The translations under genes and the position numbers were made by a program. Source: Deltaproteobacteria bacterium (lineage in GTDB: Bacteria > Desulfobacterota > Desulfuromonadia > Geobacterales > DSM-12255). From it: 64,000 bases of DNA. The notes beneath the pieces are model-generated. The model did not search any database and was not told the DNA's origin. It worked only from the letters and a program-made list of their open reading frames with translations. The DNA lies in NCBI GenBank assembly GCA_021849045.1, contig JAJZTK010000003.1:1-64000 (forward strand). The letters run 5' to 3'. Positions within the stretch are counted from its first letter, which is position 1; each line of letters opens with the position of its first letter. Positions 42,462 through 51,549 of the stretch are shown piece after piece.

Positions 42462-43433
42462 TCACAACCACGATTGTCCCAACGCCTTGACAACCCTGAG
42501 TTGCACCGCCCGTTCTCCGTTGTCGTCCCGCTCATACCGGGGACAGCAGAGGCCGGCAATCATCCCCGCCCCATAGCAAAGATGAAGTGCCGGCAGGGTC
42601 CAGAGCAGATGCAATCCGCTGCCGACGAGGCGAGCCGCGCATCCGGCCACGACCGCCTGACAGGAAACCAGCACCAGATAACCGACAAGCGGGCACCAGA
42701 CGGGCCACGACGGCATACTAAATAAAAGCGTTATAATGTATACCAGAAAGAATACTGGAAGGAAACTGGCAATTTTGCCCCGCCGGGTAATGCGGGTCTG
42801 TTCCCCCCGGCCCCGGCCATAGGTGTACAGCTGACGGAGATAGGCACCGGCCGTGGCTCGCTGGCTCCGCAGCACGACCAGATCGGGATCATGGAGCAGA
42901 GCATACCCCCCGGCCTTGAGCCGGTCCATCAGCTCGTTCTCTTCATTGGGGTAGAGCCGCTCGTCCAGGCCGCCGGAGTCGATGAAGACGTCCTTCCTGA
43001 AGGCAAGGTTGCAGAGGATCAGCTCGGAGTCATCGGTACGCCGCACCATACCGGTCCGGCGATAGCGATTGCGAACGCTCCCGCCGCCGAGCGGCGATGA
43101 AAGCGTCAGACCGAATGCCTGCTGCAGCGGGGAGTCTCCATCCGGCGTAAGCGAAGGACCGCCGACTGCGGCCGCGGCAGGATCGGTGAAATGACGTGCA
43201 AGCCTCTCCAGGTTGTCCGGCTCAATGAGCGAATCGTCATCGAGAAAGTAGAGGATGTCGCCCCGGGCAGCGGCTGCCGCCCGATTACGCTGACAGCTGG
43301 GACGCCTCCCTTCCGCGATAATGACCTCGTAGCGGTCGGCCGGATACGTGGCGGCGCGCAGAGGTACGAGTGCCCTGACCGTACCGCCTGGTTTGACCGG
43401 AATGATGATGGAGATGGTGTGATTGATGTGCAT
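42462..43433 (-). CDS. Membrane-associated glycosyltransferase family 2
   Basis: 323 aa from MHINHTISIIIPVKPGG (43433). The catalytic domain has 'SCQRNRAAAAARGDILYFLDDDSLIEPDNL' and 'NLAFRKDVFIDSGGLDERLYPNEENELMDRLKAGGYAL', as in polysaccharide synthase-like GT2 enzymes. About three hydrophobic segments at the C-terminus (about 225-310) anchor it in the inner membrane. It lies outside the main glycan island, downstream of the beta-barrel gene and its terminator. Confidence 0.82.
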   Translation of the reverse strand: MHINHTISIIIPVKPGGTVRALVPLRAATYPADRYEVIIAEGRRPSCQRNRAAAAARGDILYFLDDDSLIEPDNLERLARHFTDPAAAAVGGPSLTPDGDSPLQQAFGLTLSSPLGGGSVRNRYRRTGMVRRTDDSELILCNLAFRKDVFIDSGGLDERLYPNEENELMDRLKAGGYALLHDPDLVVLRSQRATAGAYLRQLYTYGRGRGEQTRITRRGKIASFLPVFFLVYIITLLFSMPSWPVWCPLVGYLVLVSCQAVVAGCAARLVGSGLHLLWTLPALHLCYGAGMIAGLCCPRYERDDNGERAVQLRVVKALGQSWL

Positions 43434-43574
43434 TTGCAGCGGCATTCCCCTGCTTATGTTGGTAGGAGGGGGTTAGGGACGCGATAGGAGCCGATGGTTA
43501 CATTATTTCTTTGCAGCATTTCGCTCCTGCGTTACGAGTGTGCCGTTTTCAGGGCAGCAGTCCGGCTGAAACAG

Positions 43575-43599
43575 AAAAACGGCCGGGATTACCCGACCG
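43575..43599 (-). terminator. Terminator of the beta-barrel gene
   Basis: On the minus strand CGGTCGGG-TAAT-CCCGGCCG (one G:U pair) is followed by TTTTT. It lies 28 bp downstream of the beta-barrel gene stop. Confidence 0.7.
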
Positions 43600-43626
43600 C
43601 CTCGGCTTCTCTGTTGTGCCCAGCCA

Positions 43627-45843
43627 TCAGAAAGTTTTTTTGAGCGCTGCCGCGAGCCGGTTTTCCACCCGCTTGTCGGACGAACGTTTTGCATAGGTGT
43701 AGTCGACCGTTGCGTCGAGCAGCTTCATGTTTGCGGCTAGACCGAGCCCGTATGCCTGGGTCAGATCTCCGTTCTGAAGGGTGTAGGTGGCACGCCCGTT
43801 CAACGAGATCCGGGCATACAGGTAGTAGGTGCCGGCCAGGGTCAGCGCCTTCCTCGGTATCGTGCCGTTATCCTGCAGATAGGCTACCTCCTCGTAGAGG
43901 TCGGCCACTTTCCTGCTTACGCCGCGGCTCCCCCAGATATAGTAGGTCAGCCGCTGCGCGGCATCAACAAACTTGTAGGTGGTCCCGGCGCTCTCCCGCT
44001 GATTCTGTTGCCCGCGAAAGGAGGCCTCCAAGGAGCGGTTGGGCTTGTAGACAACTTGCGAGTTGAGTTGGATATCCTTGTCCCCGTTATCCTGCATGGC
44101 CACGGTTCCGCCCAATCTGGCAGTATAGGTTGGCTGCGTGTAACTGACGCCTGCGGAGACAGAGTTGGACATGCTGTCATTGCCATTGGACTCGAACTGG
44201 AGATAGTTCGTGCCTGACAGGTCGGCGGTAAAGCGGGCAACCGGCGTCCAGGCAACGGCAGCCGTTGTGGACAGGCGCAGGAAATTCGAGGACGGGGTAG
44301 TCAGGTTGGTGACGGTACTAAGGGGGTTCTGGTTCTGGGCAACCGTGGAGCTCGTGAAGTTGTTGGTGGTGGCGGCAGCGTCGTTCTTCCCCTGGGTGAT
44401 AGTCTCCCGAAGGGAGAGTTTCCACTGGGATGACGGTTGATAATAGGCGTTCATAAGCAGGTCCTGGTTATAACTGTACTCTCCGTTCCCCCGGTTGTAT
44501 CGGGTGCGGAGCGCATAGCTGCCCGCCAGGTTCAGCGTTCTGGCAAAACGGGAGGTACTGACGGTCTCCAGGGTCAGGTCTCCGCCGACCTCACCCCCTC
44601 CTGCGGAATCCGATGTATTGATCAGAGAAAGGATAGATGTCAACGTGAAAGAACTGCGCTTGAACGTATTGAGCCGTGCGGACAGTCGGTCCTCACTCGA
44701 CCGGGACTCCTGCGATACCCCTCCGCCGGAGTGATGCTCGGTGGCCGACACGGAAAAGCTCCAGTCGGTGTCCGCCCCCAGAACACCATTGACGTAAAAC
44801 GGCAGCCGCACTATCTCTTCGGGCACCCCTCCTCCGACAATCTTGCGGTTATAGTTCGAAAAGAACTTGGCCTCCCACAACCGCCGCGTGGCCATGCCGA
44901 AAATGTTCAGGTCGAACTCTTCCTCGTTCTTGTCGGAAGCGCCGTATTTTACCTGCTCGAAACGTGCGTCTGCTGACAACTTGATCCAGTTGGTGAACTG
45001 TATCCACTTGCGACGCTGATACTGGTTTATTGTCCCGAACAGGATCTTGGTTCTGTCATAACTGTTATCAGGGCGGTAGTTATCGGTGAAACGGTTGCTC
45101 TGGTAATGCAGCCAGGTATCGCCAATGCCGCCGGCGGAAACGCTGAAGCGGTTGGAGCGCGAATCGAGTCTGGCCCCCCCTTGCGTATTACGGCTTATCA
45201 GGTCCCAATAATTGATGTAGATAGCAGGAACTCCGGTCAGGAGGTCTCCGAACGTGCCCTTGGTGCGCCCCTGCTTGTTGGCGATAACAAGGCGCACCCC
45301 GCTCTCGATATTGGTTCCGCTTTGATTGATGTCCGTCGGAAGATTCGGCGCAATAATCCGCCTGCCGTCGCTCAGCTCCGGTAAGGTGTCGTTTGTGAAA
45401 CTGTTGCTATTCATATCGCGGCTGTATGCTGTGAGTTCGAACGGGGAGGTGGGAGAGTTAAGGGTAAACTCGCCGTCAAAGAGGAGCCGGCCGCTACGCA
45501 CGGTCTGGTCTGTTCCACCGCCGGGATGGCTGACCGAGGCATCGATGGACGCCCATTCGTAGCCGACGGCAAGATTGTAGCTGCCGTGACTCTCGATGCG
45601 CGCCTTGCCGTTCATGCGGTACAGCAGGGAATACTTCTGGACAAAGGTACTGGCCTCCAGCACCTTGCGGCCGTTCTCCGCGGCATCGTAGCTGACATAG
45701 CCGAGCCCTGCACTGCCGGAAAGCCCCTGACGTGTCACAGGACCGTCGCCAACGCGGGCACTGACAGGCATTGCCAAGGCCATCGGCACGGTGAGCCCGC
45801 CAATCAATACCAGTGTCGCACGTTTGAGCATCTTCATTGCCAT
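43627..45843 (-). CDS. Outer-membrane beta-barrel protein, porin-like
   Basis: 738 aa from the ATG at 45843 (GGAGAGA upstream; ATG at 45837 also possible). A signal peptide (cleavage near ALA or VSA) is followed by alternating polar/hydrophobic strands throughout, e.g. 'SYNLAVGYEWASIDASV', and the protein ends in Phe (AAALKKTF), the usual outer-membrane barrel signal. No CXXCH is present. It is next to the OmcE-like gene, so it may be the pore through which that cytochrome or electrons cross the outer membrane. This is inference from context. Confidence 0.8.
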   Translation of the reverse strand: MAMKMLKRATLVLIGGLTVPMALAMPVSARVGDGPVTRQGLSGSAGLGYVSYDAAENGRKVLEASTFVQKYSLLYRMNGKARIESHGSYNLAVGYEWASIDASVSHPGGGTDQTVRSGRLLFDGEFTLNSPTSPFELTAYSRDMNSNSFTNDTLPELSDGRRIIAPNLPTDINQSGTNIESGVRLVIANKQGRTKGTFGDLLTGVPAIYINYWDLISRNTQGGARLDSRSNRFSVSAGGIGDTWLHYQSNRFTDNYRPDNSYDRTKILFGTINQYQRRKWIQFTNWIKLSADARFEQVKYGASDKNEEEFDLNIFGMATRRLWEAKFFSNYNRKIVGGGVPEEIVRLPFYVNGVLGADTDWSFSVSATEHHSGGGVSQESRSSEDRLSARLNTFKRSSFTLTSILSLINTSDSAGGGEVGGDLTLETVSTSRFARTLNLAGSYALRTRYNRGNGEYSYNQDLLMNAYYQPSSQWKLSLRETITQGKNDAAATTNNFTSSTVAQNQNPLSTVTNLTTPSSNFLRLSTTAAVAWTPVARFTADLSGTNYLQFESNGNDSMSNSVSAGVSYTQPTYTARLGGTVAMQDNGDKDIQLNSQVVYKPNRSLEASFRGQQNQRESAGTTYKFVDAAQRLTYYIWGSRGVSRKVADLYEEVAYLQDNGTIPRKALTLAGTYYLYARISLNGRATYTLQNGDLTQAYGLGLAANMKLLDATVDYTYAKRSSDKRVENRLAAALKKTF

Positions 45844-46188
45844 TCTCTCCACACCGTCAAGGCTCGCAGAAGAATAGTTCCGGCTACTTGCCACGTTACT
45901 GCCATCAACCGTGCAACGACCATACCCAACGATACCATCCGCAGCGACTTCATCTTTTCCCCATTGCTGGCAAGGGATTCCCGCTCACTAAAACGAGATA
46001 ATGAGTCCCTTCTTAGCCGCAATCCGTTCTTTTCACGGACCATTCCGGCAAAAGCCCGACCCCGGCGTCGCATGTTCAGGTGCAATGCGCCATCAATCAG
46101 GCTGCCGGATAAAACCGTACCGGGCAACCAGCCACGACAAGGCGGAGAGGGTGTAACACGATTTTCCGGCGGAAGCAAGAACTCTAAC
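45844..46188. other. Intergenic region between omcE-like gene and beta-barrel gene
   Basis: About 345 bp with no credible gene; the 133-residue ORF in the track spans the terminator and the next gene's start and looks non-coding. It should contain the promoter for the beta-barrel gene, but I could not identify one. Confidence 0.4.
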
Positions 46189-46226
46189 AATAAAAAGGAG
46201 GGTGGTTGCCCACCCTCCTTTTTATT
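46189..46226. terminator. Strong bidirectional terminator after the omcE-like gene
   Basis: GGAGGGTGG and CCACCCTCC form a perfect 9-bp stem (46197-46205 and 46210-46218), extended by AAAAA/TTTTT on both sides. It starts about 20 bp past the stop of the OmcE-like gene and would isolate this highly expressed gene from the beta-barrel gene. Confidence 0.93.
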
Positions 46227-46244
46227 GTCTAGCAACTGCCCGGC

Positions 46245-46982
46245 TTACTTGTTGTGGCAGCCCAGGCAGAGCTTGGAGCCGCCGTTGGTGTCACGCAGGA
46301 ACGGGTTGTTGAAGTCGTCGTGAACCGAGTGGCAGCTGGAGCACTCAAAGCTCTGAGCCGCGGAACGGGCCGACTTGTAGAGCGGGAAGTTGGTGCCCTG
46401 GAGACCGTTGATCTGGTTTACGGTAACAGTGGCAAGGTCGCCACCGCCTTTTTTGAAATCAAAGTTAACCGGGTGGGTGGTCTTCAGCACGGAACCATCG
46501 GTGCCGCCTTTGAGCAGGTTGGCCTTGGCAGTACCGGGGAGACCGGTCGTAAAGGAGGTAATAGCATTTAATTCCGTTGCGTTAAGGGCGGTCGGGGTGT
46601 TGACCAGCATGGTGCCGCCCATGGAACTACCGTCATGACAGCTCATACAGAAGAGGGAGATACTGTCGCTGGTGAAGCCGGATTTGTTGGAAATGTTCTG
46701 CATGCCGAGACCGGAGTACAGCTGATAGGTAATGGTGAATTGGGATTGTTTGCGGTTCCAGATCGGGCCGCCGGCAGTGGAGGAGTTGTGCGGGGTGTGG
46801 CAGTAGATACAGATCTGGGTACCGGTTGTGCTATGCAGGTTGCCGGTACCGGTCTTGGACAGGTTGTGCTTGGAGTAGACAATCGACTTGCCCGGGGCGG
46901 TGTTCGGGTCGATGGCCAGGGCTGCGGTGCTGGCCATGGCGACGAGTGCTGCGGCTGCGATGAGTGCGAGTGCTTTCTTCAT
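46245..46982 (-). CDS. omcE: OmcE-like tetraheme c-type cytochrome (extracellular nanowire subunit)
   Basis: 245 aa from the ATG at 46982 (AAAGGAG upstream), with a signal peptide ending ALA; the track start at 47081 adds 33 residues. Exactly four CXXCH motifs: CIYCH, CMSCH, CSSCH and CLGCH, the last at the extreme C-terminus. Size, haem number and neighbourhood match OmcE of Geobacter, which polymerises into extracellular haem filaments. Several non-motif His residues (e.g. SKHNLS, CHSVH) could be axial ligands. A sigma-54 promoter match lies about 65-80 bp upstream. Confidence 0.85.
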   Translation of the reverse strand: MKKALALIAAAALVAMASTAALAIDPNTAPGKSIVYSKHNLSKTGTGNLHSTTGTQICIYCHTPHNSSTAGGPIWNRKQSQFTITYQLYSGLGMQNISNKSGFTSDSISLFCMSCHDGSSMGGTMLVNTPTALNATELNAITSFTTGLPGTAKANLLKGGTDGSVLKTTHPVNFDFKKGGGDLATVTVNQINGLQGTNFPLYKSARSAAQSFECSSCHSVHDDFNNPFLRDTNGGSKLCLGCHNK

Positions 46983-47302
46983 CTTCTTCTCTCCTTTTTT
47001 GTTTTTGGCCTTGGTGGCCCACCTTATTAATGCTGGTTCAGATTTAGCAATCCATATGCCAATCGTCACCGCCTTAAACAACCCGCTATATCGCTATTGT
47101 CATAGCACAATTAATGCCAGCCAACCACAACCAGGTTATCTACCTATAATCACTACGGCCTCCGCGATGGAGCAACTGAGCCAGTGCGTAAATGTACGCA
47201 GTATGCTCACCTTCTACCGCCAAATCACCAGTCAAAATATTAACCAACACAAATCATATCGTGCAAAATAGCGTCTCCCCGGCCGTTTAATGACGGACCT
47301 GG
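46983..47302. other. Intergenic region upstream of the omcE-like gene
   Basis: 320 bp without a credible ORF. Besides the sigma-54 promoter match it contains about 220 bp further upstream that could hold the enhancer-binding protein sites; I found no clear inverted repeat to name. Confidence 0.45.
47046..47061 (-). promoter_or_regulatory. Sigma-54 (RpoN) promoter of the omcE-like gene
   Basis: On the minus strand the sequence reads TGGCAT-ATGGA-TTGCT, matching the -24/-12 consensus TGGCAC-N5-TTGCW at all but one position with exact spacing. It is placed to give a leader of about 50 nt before the ATG at 46982. No activator site was identified. Confidence 0.7.
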
Positions 47303-48403
47303 CTACTTCAATTCGATGCCGGGTATCGGATTTTTCCTGATGAAGTCGTCGGACAGGTACTGGATGACCTGGAACCGCTTATTCATGGAATCCACCACAT
47401 AGATGACGTCATTGGCGTCAACCGTGATTCCCTGTGGGATGAGAAAGCCGTATGGCACGCTGCGTCCCGTTTCCAGCACGGACCCGCGGGCACCGACGGT
47501 GAGCAGATAGTCGCCGGTTGTGCTGAAGACCTCCACTTTGTTCCCTTTGCCGTCAGTCACATAGACATGGTCCTCGGAGTCGACAGCAACGGATTTGATC
47601 TGTTGAAACTCACCCGGGTTATCGCCGCGCACCCCGAACTTGCGCAGAAACTTGCCGTCGCCGTCAAAGACCTGAATACGGGCGTTGAACGCATCGGCAA
47701 TAACGATCTCCCCTTTGCCGTTGACGGTAATCGAGGAGGGGCGGTTGAACTGACCGTCCTGATCGCCGGCCTTGCCGAAACTGTCGATCAGCTTCCCCTC
47801 TGAGGTCAGGAAGTACACCGTATCCCCCCTGGTATCGACACAGAGAAGTCTCTTGCGCTGCCGGTCCCATGCAAGCGCGCCGCCGCTCTTCATGGTGTTG
47901 GCGTAAGCGATTTCGCGGACCGGCCGTTCGGCGCTGTCAAAAACGGCTATCATTTTCCGGTCCACATCCAGCACGTAGAGATTGCCGCTGTCGTCCAAGG
48001 CGATGTTGGTAGGCCGTACAAAAAGTCGTTGCCCTTTCTCTTCACCCAGCAAACGGACATTCTGTTTTTTAAGGTCGAAAATCACTACTCCCGGAAGGGA
48101 TGTGTCGGTGACGAATACCCGCCCATCCGGGGCAGCCTTGATGTCGAGCGGACTATCAAGGGCAATGCCGACCTCCTCGCCGACAACATTGGCAAGGAAA
48201 CTGCTCAGGCCGCCTTTTTTCTGAAAGGCGCTGTCATCCATATAGGCGTTCAGCCATTCAAAGCGGGGCCGCTCCGGGAGACGGGGGAAGAAGTACCTTC
48301 GTTTCTGCACCTCCTGGGTGGTGGTTGCGCACCCACCCAGCATGCCGGCCAGTACGAGTGCGACCGCACCATACAGCATCAACCTGAAAAGTATGTTTCT
48401 CAT
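47303..48403 (-). CDS. NHL-repeat beta-propeller lipoprotein
   Basis: 366 aa from the ATG at 48403. The signal sequence ends in a lipobox (MLGGC), so the protein is lipid-anchored. About six NHL blades follow, e.g. 'FNRPSSITVNGKGEIVIADAFNARIQVF' and 'IKSVAVDSEDHVYVTDGKGNKVEVF'. The same type of gene sits beside omcE in Geobacter. A scaffold or assembly role for the cytochrome filament is plausible but unproven. Confidence 0.85.
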   Translation of the reverse strand: MRNILFRLMLYGAVALVLAGMLGGCATTTQEVQKRRYFFPRLPERPRFEWLNAYMDDSAFQKKGGLSSFLANVVGEEVGIALDSPLDIKAAPDGRVFVTDTSLPGVVIFDLKKQNVRLLGEEKGQRLFVRPTNIALDDSGNLYVLDVDRKMIAVFDSAERPVREIAYANTMKSGGALAWDRQRKRLLCVDTRGDTVYFLTSEGKLIDSFGKAGDQDGQFNRPSSITVNGKGEIVIADAFNARIQVFDGDGKFLRKFGVRGDNPGEFQQIKSVAVDSEDHVYVTDGKGNKVEVFSTTGDYLLTVGARGSVLETGRSVPYGFLIPQGITVDANDVIYVVDSMNKRFQVIQYLSDDFIRKNPIPGIELK

Positions 48404-48465
48404 GGCATTCACTCCTTTTCGTATCTCGCGCTTCGATGCTAACGGCTTCATCGTACATTGGTCGG

Positions 48466-49464
48466 TTATTTGCGGTGGCAGAACTGACACAGCATCATCC
48501 GGTCGTCGGTATTGCTCTGGAAATAGTAGCGGACATCAGCTCCATGGGGGTTATGGCACGACGCACAGGAAAGCGTCTTCCCCTTCCGGTTCGGATTGAG
48601 GTCCTGGCGCTCACCCAACGGGTGTCCGCTAGCCCCCCCCAGCGACATGGTGTTGACGTGGGGCGTTCTGCCGATCTCTTCGTGACAGGAGAGACAGAGC
48701 TGGTTGATCGGTTGCCGAAGCTGGGCCGGGTTCGGGCTTCCATGGGGATCGTGGCAGACCTCGCAGTAGCCGGCTGCAACCGGGCCGTGCAGATATTTCC
48801 ATTTTTTGAGTTTAGCCGCCATATCCATGTGGCATTCTCCGCACAGGAGCGCATCCCGCTTGGTGGCTGCGTAACGGGGTTGTCCCTGCAGCGAGTGGCA
48901 ATACACGCAGGAAAAGGAGCCTACAGGGCCGTGAACCTGTTTCTGGTCCATCATGCGGCGATGGCAGGTGAAGCAGGGATTGTTCCGATCCGGGCCGGCA
49001 GTTGCCTGGGCAGCTGTCGGCCGCATGTTGTGGCACGGCGTACAGAGGGTGTCCTGCTCGGACAGGTGGAGAATGCTGTGCGCATATTCGGTCGGAATCG
49101 GCAAGGGAACGTCTTTTGGCGTATAGAAAATCTCTGCAGTAGCGGTTTCGAGCAGGCGGTCGCCGGCCAACAGGTCAATCCGCAGCGTATTCTTTCCTTT
49201 GTCCCACAGCGGCTGAAGGATCAGGAAATCCCGGAAAAGCCTCTGGTACTCCGAGCTGCCTACGTTCAGAGGCTCGCTGGTAATGCCGTTCACCGTCACT
49301 TTGACATGGGTAGCATCCAGGGTATTGAACTTGATGATCAGGTGATCGGCCCGGTCCACCCACCCTTTGTCCCTGGGATAGATGAGGGAGACCGCCGAGC
49401 GGGCTACTCCGGCCTGCAGCATCAACAATACGGCACATGTCAGTATGCGAACTATCCGCCCCAT
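48466..49464 (-). CDS. Octaheme c-type cytochrome with N-terminal beta-sandwich domain
   Basis: 332 aa, with a signal peptide (cleavage near ARSA). Residues about 25-125 form an Ig-like beta domain without haem. Eight CXXCH motifs follow: CTPCH, CFTCH, CVYCH, CGECH, CEVCH, CLSCH, CASCH and CQFCH, in doubled-CXXCH spacing ('CEVCHDPHGSPNPAQL'). Likely periplasmic electron carrier acting between PpcA and the outer-membrane components. Confidence 0.88.
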   Translation of the reverse strand: MGRIVRILTCAVLLMLQAGVARSAVSLIYPRDKGWVDRADHLIIKFNTLDATHVKVTVNGITSEPLNVGSSEYQRLFRDFLILQPLWDKGKNTLRIDLLAGDRLLETATAEIFYTPKDVPLPIPTEYAHSILHLSEQDTLCTPCHNMRPTAAQATAGPDRNNPCFTCHRRMMDQKQVHGPVGSFSCVYCHSLQGQPRYAATKRDALLCGECHMDMAAKLKKWKYLHGPVAAGYCEVCHDPHGSPNPAQLRQPINQLCLSCHEEIGRTPHVNTMSLGGASGHPLGERQDLNPNRKGKTLSCASCHNPHGADVRYYFQSNTDDRMMLCQFCHRK

Positions 49465-49494
49465 GGATTCCTTCTGTTACCCCAGATTCGATAG

Positions 49495-50526
49495 CTATTC
49501 GTTCATAACCGGCGAAAGACGGTCGTACGCTCTGGTCTTGTGGCAGCCAACAATACAGGTCCCGCCGGCCACCCCCCTGGTATAGGAAAGGGGAATTTCC
49601 CATCTGCCATACCCGGCAATCCGCCGCTTGAGGAGAGATGGCTGGGAGGAGGCATGGGGATCATGACAGACTTTGCACGAGCGACCATGGTCGGGCAGGT
49701 TTACATGCGCTGCATGGAGGTTCAGGTCGCCATTGCGAAAAGCGGTCCGGCTGAGGGTGCGCTCCTCCTGGGCCAGCAAGGGAGTATGACAGCCATAGCA
49801 AAGTGCATACTGGTCGTCTTTGTACGGGAGATAAAATTCCTCCGCGTAATGACGGGCCAGCAACCCCTTTTCGGCAGAAGCGTGCGGTGTGTGACACCCC
49901 ATGCAGTCACCTTCGGCAACCGGCTGGTGGACTGATTCGCCCTCGGCGATGGACTTCCTGTGGCAGTTGAAGCAGAGAGAAGCGCCCCGTTCCTTCAGCA
50001 GGCGACGGTTGGAAGAGTGGTGAGGTTCGTGACAGGCCAGACAGTCACCCGCGGCAACAGGGGCGTGGACGACCCTGCCGGTAACCGCGGTTTCATGACA
50101 GGTGACGCACAAGTCCGTTACCGGCGATTTGAGTAGCTTTTTGAAGCGGGAGCGGTGAACCTCATGGCAGGTTCCGCATGCGCCGGCAGCAACGGGATTA
50201 TGCACGCTCTTGCCGACAAGGAAGGTACTGTGGCAGGTTGTACAAAGTTTTGTTCCGCCTTCGGTCAGCCGCATCGAATCACTCATCTGAGGGTGCCGCC
50301 TGCCCGGCACCAGCGCATGACAACCCCGGCATTCACCAGCCGGCACAGACGGATGCACCGAAACTCCGGAGACCTTGTCAGGGTGACAACTCCTGCAGAC
50401 AAGCTCGTCAGCGGCCCCGGCTGATGGCGCCAGTACAAGAACCAGTGCAACCACTAAAAGCAGCTGTAACACAGAGACGCCAAGACACAAGGACAAACTG
50501 CATTTCCTGAGAGCTGGGCGGTGCAT
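49495..50526 (-). CDS. Periplasmic multiheme c-type cytochrome (10 CX2CH plus one CX3CH)
   Basis: 343 aa if started at the ATG at 50526 (MHRPALRK, then a long hydrophobic signal ending PSAGA); ATG at 50550 is possible, and the track's 90 extra residues are unlikely. By eye CX2CH: CRSCH, CRGCH, CTTCH, CGTCH, CVTCH, CLACH, CFNCH, CMGCH, CYGCH and CKVCH, plus CIVGCH near the C-terminus. The repeated 'CHxxHxS' spacing fits NrfB-like/doubled-CXXCH domains. It follows ccsA by about 130 bp. Confidence 0.87.
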   Translation of the reverse strand: MHRPALRKCSLSLCLGVSVLQLLLVVALVLVLAPSAGAADELVCRSCHPDKVSGVSVHPSVPAGECRGCHALVPGRRHPQMSDSMRLTEGGTKLCTTCHSTFLVGKSVHNPVAAGACGTCHEVHRSRFKKLLKSPVTDLCVTCHETAVTGRVVHAPVAAGDCLACHEPHHSSNRRLLKERGASLCFNCHRKSIAEGESVHQPVAEGDCMGCHTPHASAEKGLLARHYAEEFYLPYKDDQYALCYGCHTPLLAQEERTLSRTAFRNGDLNLHAAHVNLPDHGRSCKVCHDPHASSQPSLLKRRIAGYGRWEIPLSYTRGVAGGTCIVGCHKTRAYDRLSPVMNE

Positions 50527-50656
50527 CCAATCGGTTACCCCGCCCAGCATCTGATCTTCTTTGCGTTTCTGCGTCTCTGCGTCATTAATCTGCCGTTTAT
50601 TGTGCGACACCGCAAATGCACCACTCTCACGATCCGTTTCGCTCCGCCGCGCCCGG

Positions 50657-51511
50657 TTATCGGCCACCGCCATAGCTATGCAGACCGGAGAGGAACAGGT
50701 TGACGCCCAGGTAACAGAAGATCGTGGCGGCAAAGCCGATGATCGAGAGCCAGGCGGCGCGCTTGCCAACCCAACCGCGGGTGATTCGGGCATGAAGAAA
50801 CGCTGCGTAGATGAACCAGACGATCAGGGACCAGGTTTCCTTGGGGTCCCAGCTCCAGTACGTACCCCAGGCGTAATTGGCCCAGGCTGCTCCGGTGACT
50901 ATCCCCAGGGTGAGCAGCGGGAAGCCGATCATGATCGAACGGTAGTTCAGATCGTCAAGTATCCGTGTCGAGGGAAACATGGCGATAATACCACCGGCCG
51001 AAGGGTTCGCGGCCTCGGTCTCCTGCCCGGCCTTGATCAGGTACATCATGGAGATGCCGCAGGCCACGGCAAAGGCGGCATAGCCGAGGAAGCAGGTGAT
51101 GACATGATAGAGGAGCCAGTTGCTCTGCAACGCCGGCACCAGCGGCTCAATGCCGCTGTTGAGACCGAGTTGGGCCCAGGCCATGCCGAGCAGTGCAAAC
51201 GGCACGACAAACGCGCCCACCACCCGGTATTTGTACTTCGCCTCGATGACACCGTAGATCAGGATAATGGTCCAGGAAAAGAATACTACCGATTCGTACA
51301 GGTTGGAGAGCGGGGCATGACCGTGCCCCAGATCATAGGACTCTTTCCAGCGCAGCAGGATGGCAGCGGTCTGGATTAGCCAGCCGGCGTAGGCGACAAG
51401 GCTTCCCGCCAACCCCACCCCCTTGTTCTTCGTGGCGAGAAAGGCGAAAAAAACCAGCATGGAGACCATGTAACAAATGGTCGTAATGTTGAAAAGCAGG
51501 GAACTGGACAT
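50657..51511 (-). CDS. ccsA: Cytochrome c biogenesis protein CcsA/CcsB (haem handling, System II)
   Basis: 284-aa integral membrane protein with about eight hydrophobic segments. The tryptophan-rich haem-binding motif is 'WGTYWSWDPKETWSLIVWF', and flanking His residues (e.g. LLYHVITCFLGY and the GHGHAPLSNLYES stretch) fit the external haem ligands. With ResB it forms the System II cytochrome c synthase that attaches haem to CXXCH, needed for the cytochromes around it. Confidence 0.95.
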   Translation of the reverse strand: MSSSLLFNITTICYMVSMLVFFAFLATKNKGVGLAGSLVAYAGWLIQTAAILLRWKESYDLGHGHAPLSNLYESVVFFSWTIILIYGVIEAKYKYRVVGAFVVPFALLGMAWAQLGLNSGIEPLVPALQSNWLLYHVITCFLGYAAFAVACGISMMYLIKAGQETEAANPSAGGIIAMFPSTRILDDLNYRSIMIGFPLLTLGIVTGAAWANYAWGTYWSWDPKETWSLIVWFIYAAFLHARITRGWVGKRAAWLSIIGFAATIFCYLGVNLFLSGLHSYGGGR

Positions 51512-51549
51512 CCGTATTTCCTCCCGATGTTGAGGGTCTGAAGTGTGCG

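Noticed and set aside
45834-46235. 133-aa minus-strand ORF between the omcE-like and beta-barrel genes
   Set aside because: It begins inside the terminator stem, runs past the beta-barrel start and has no family resemblance or ribosome site.
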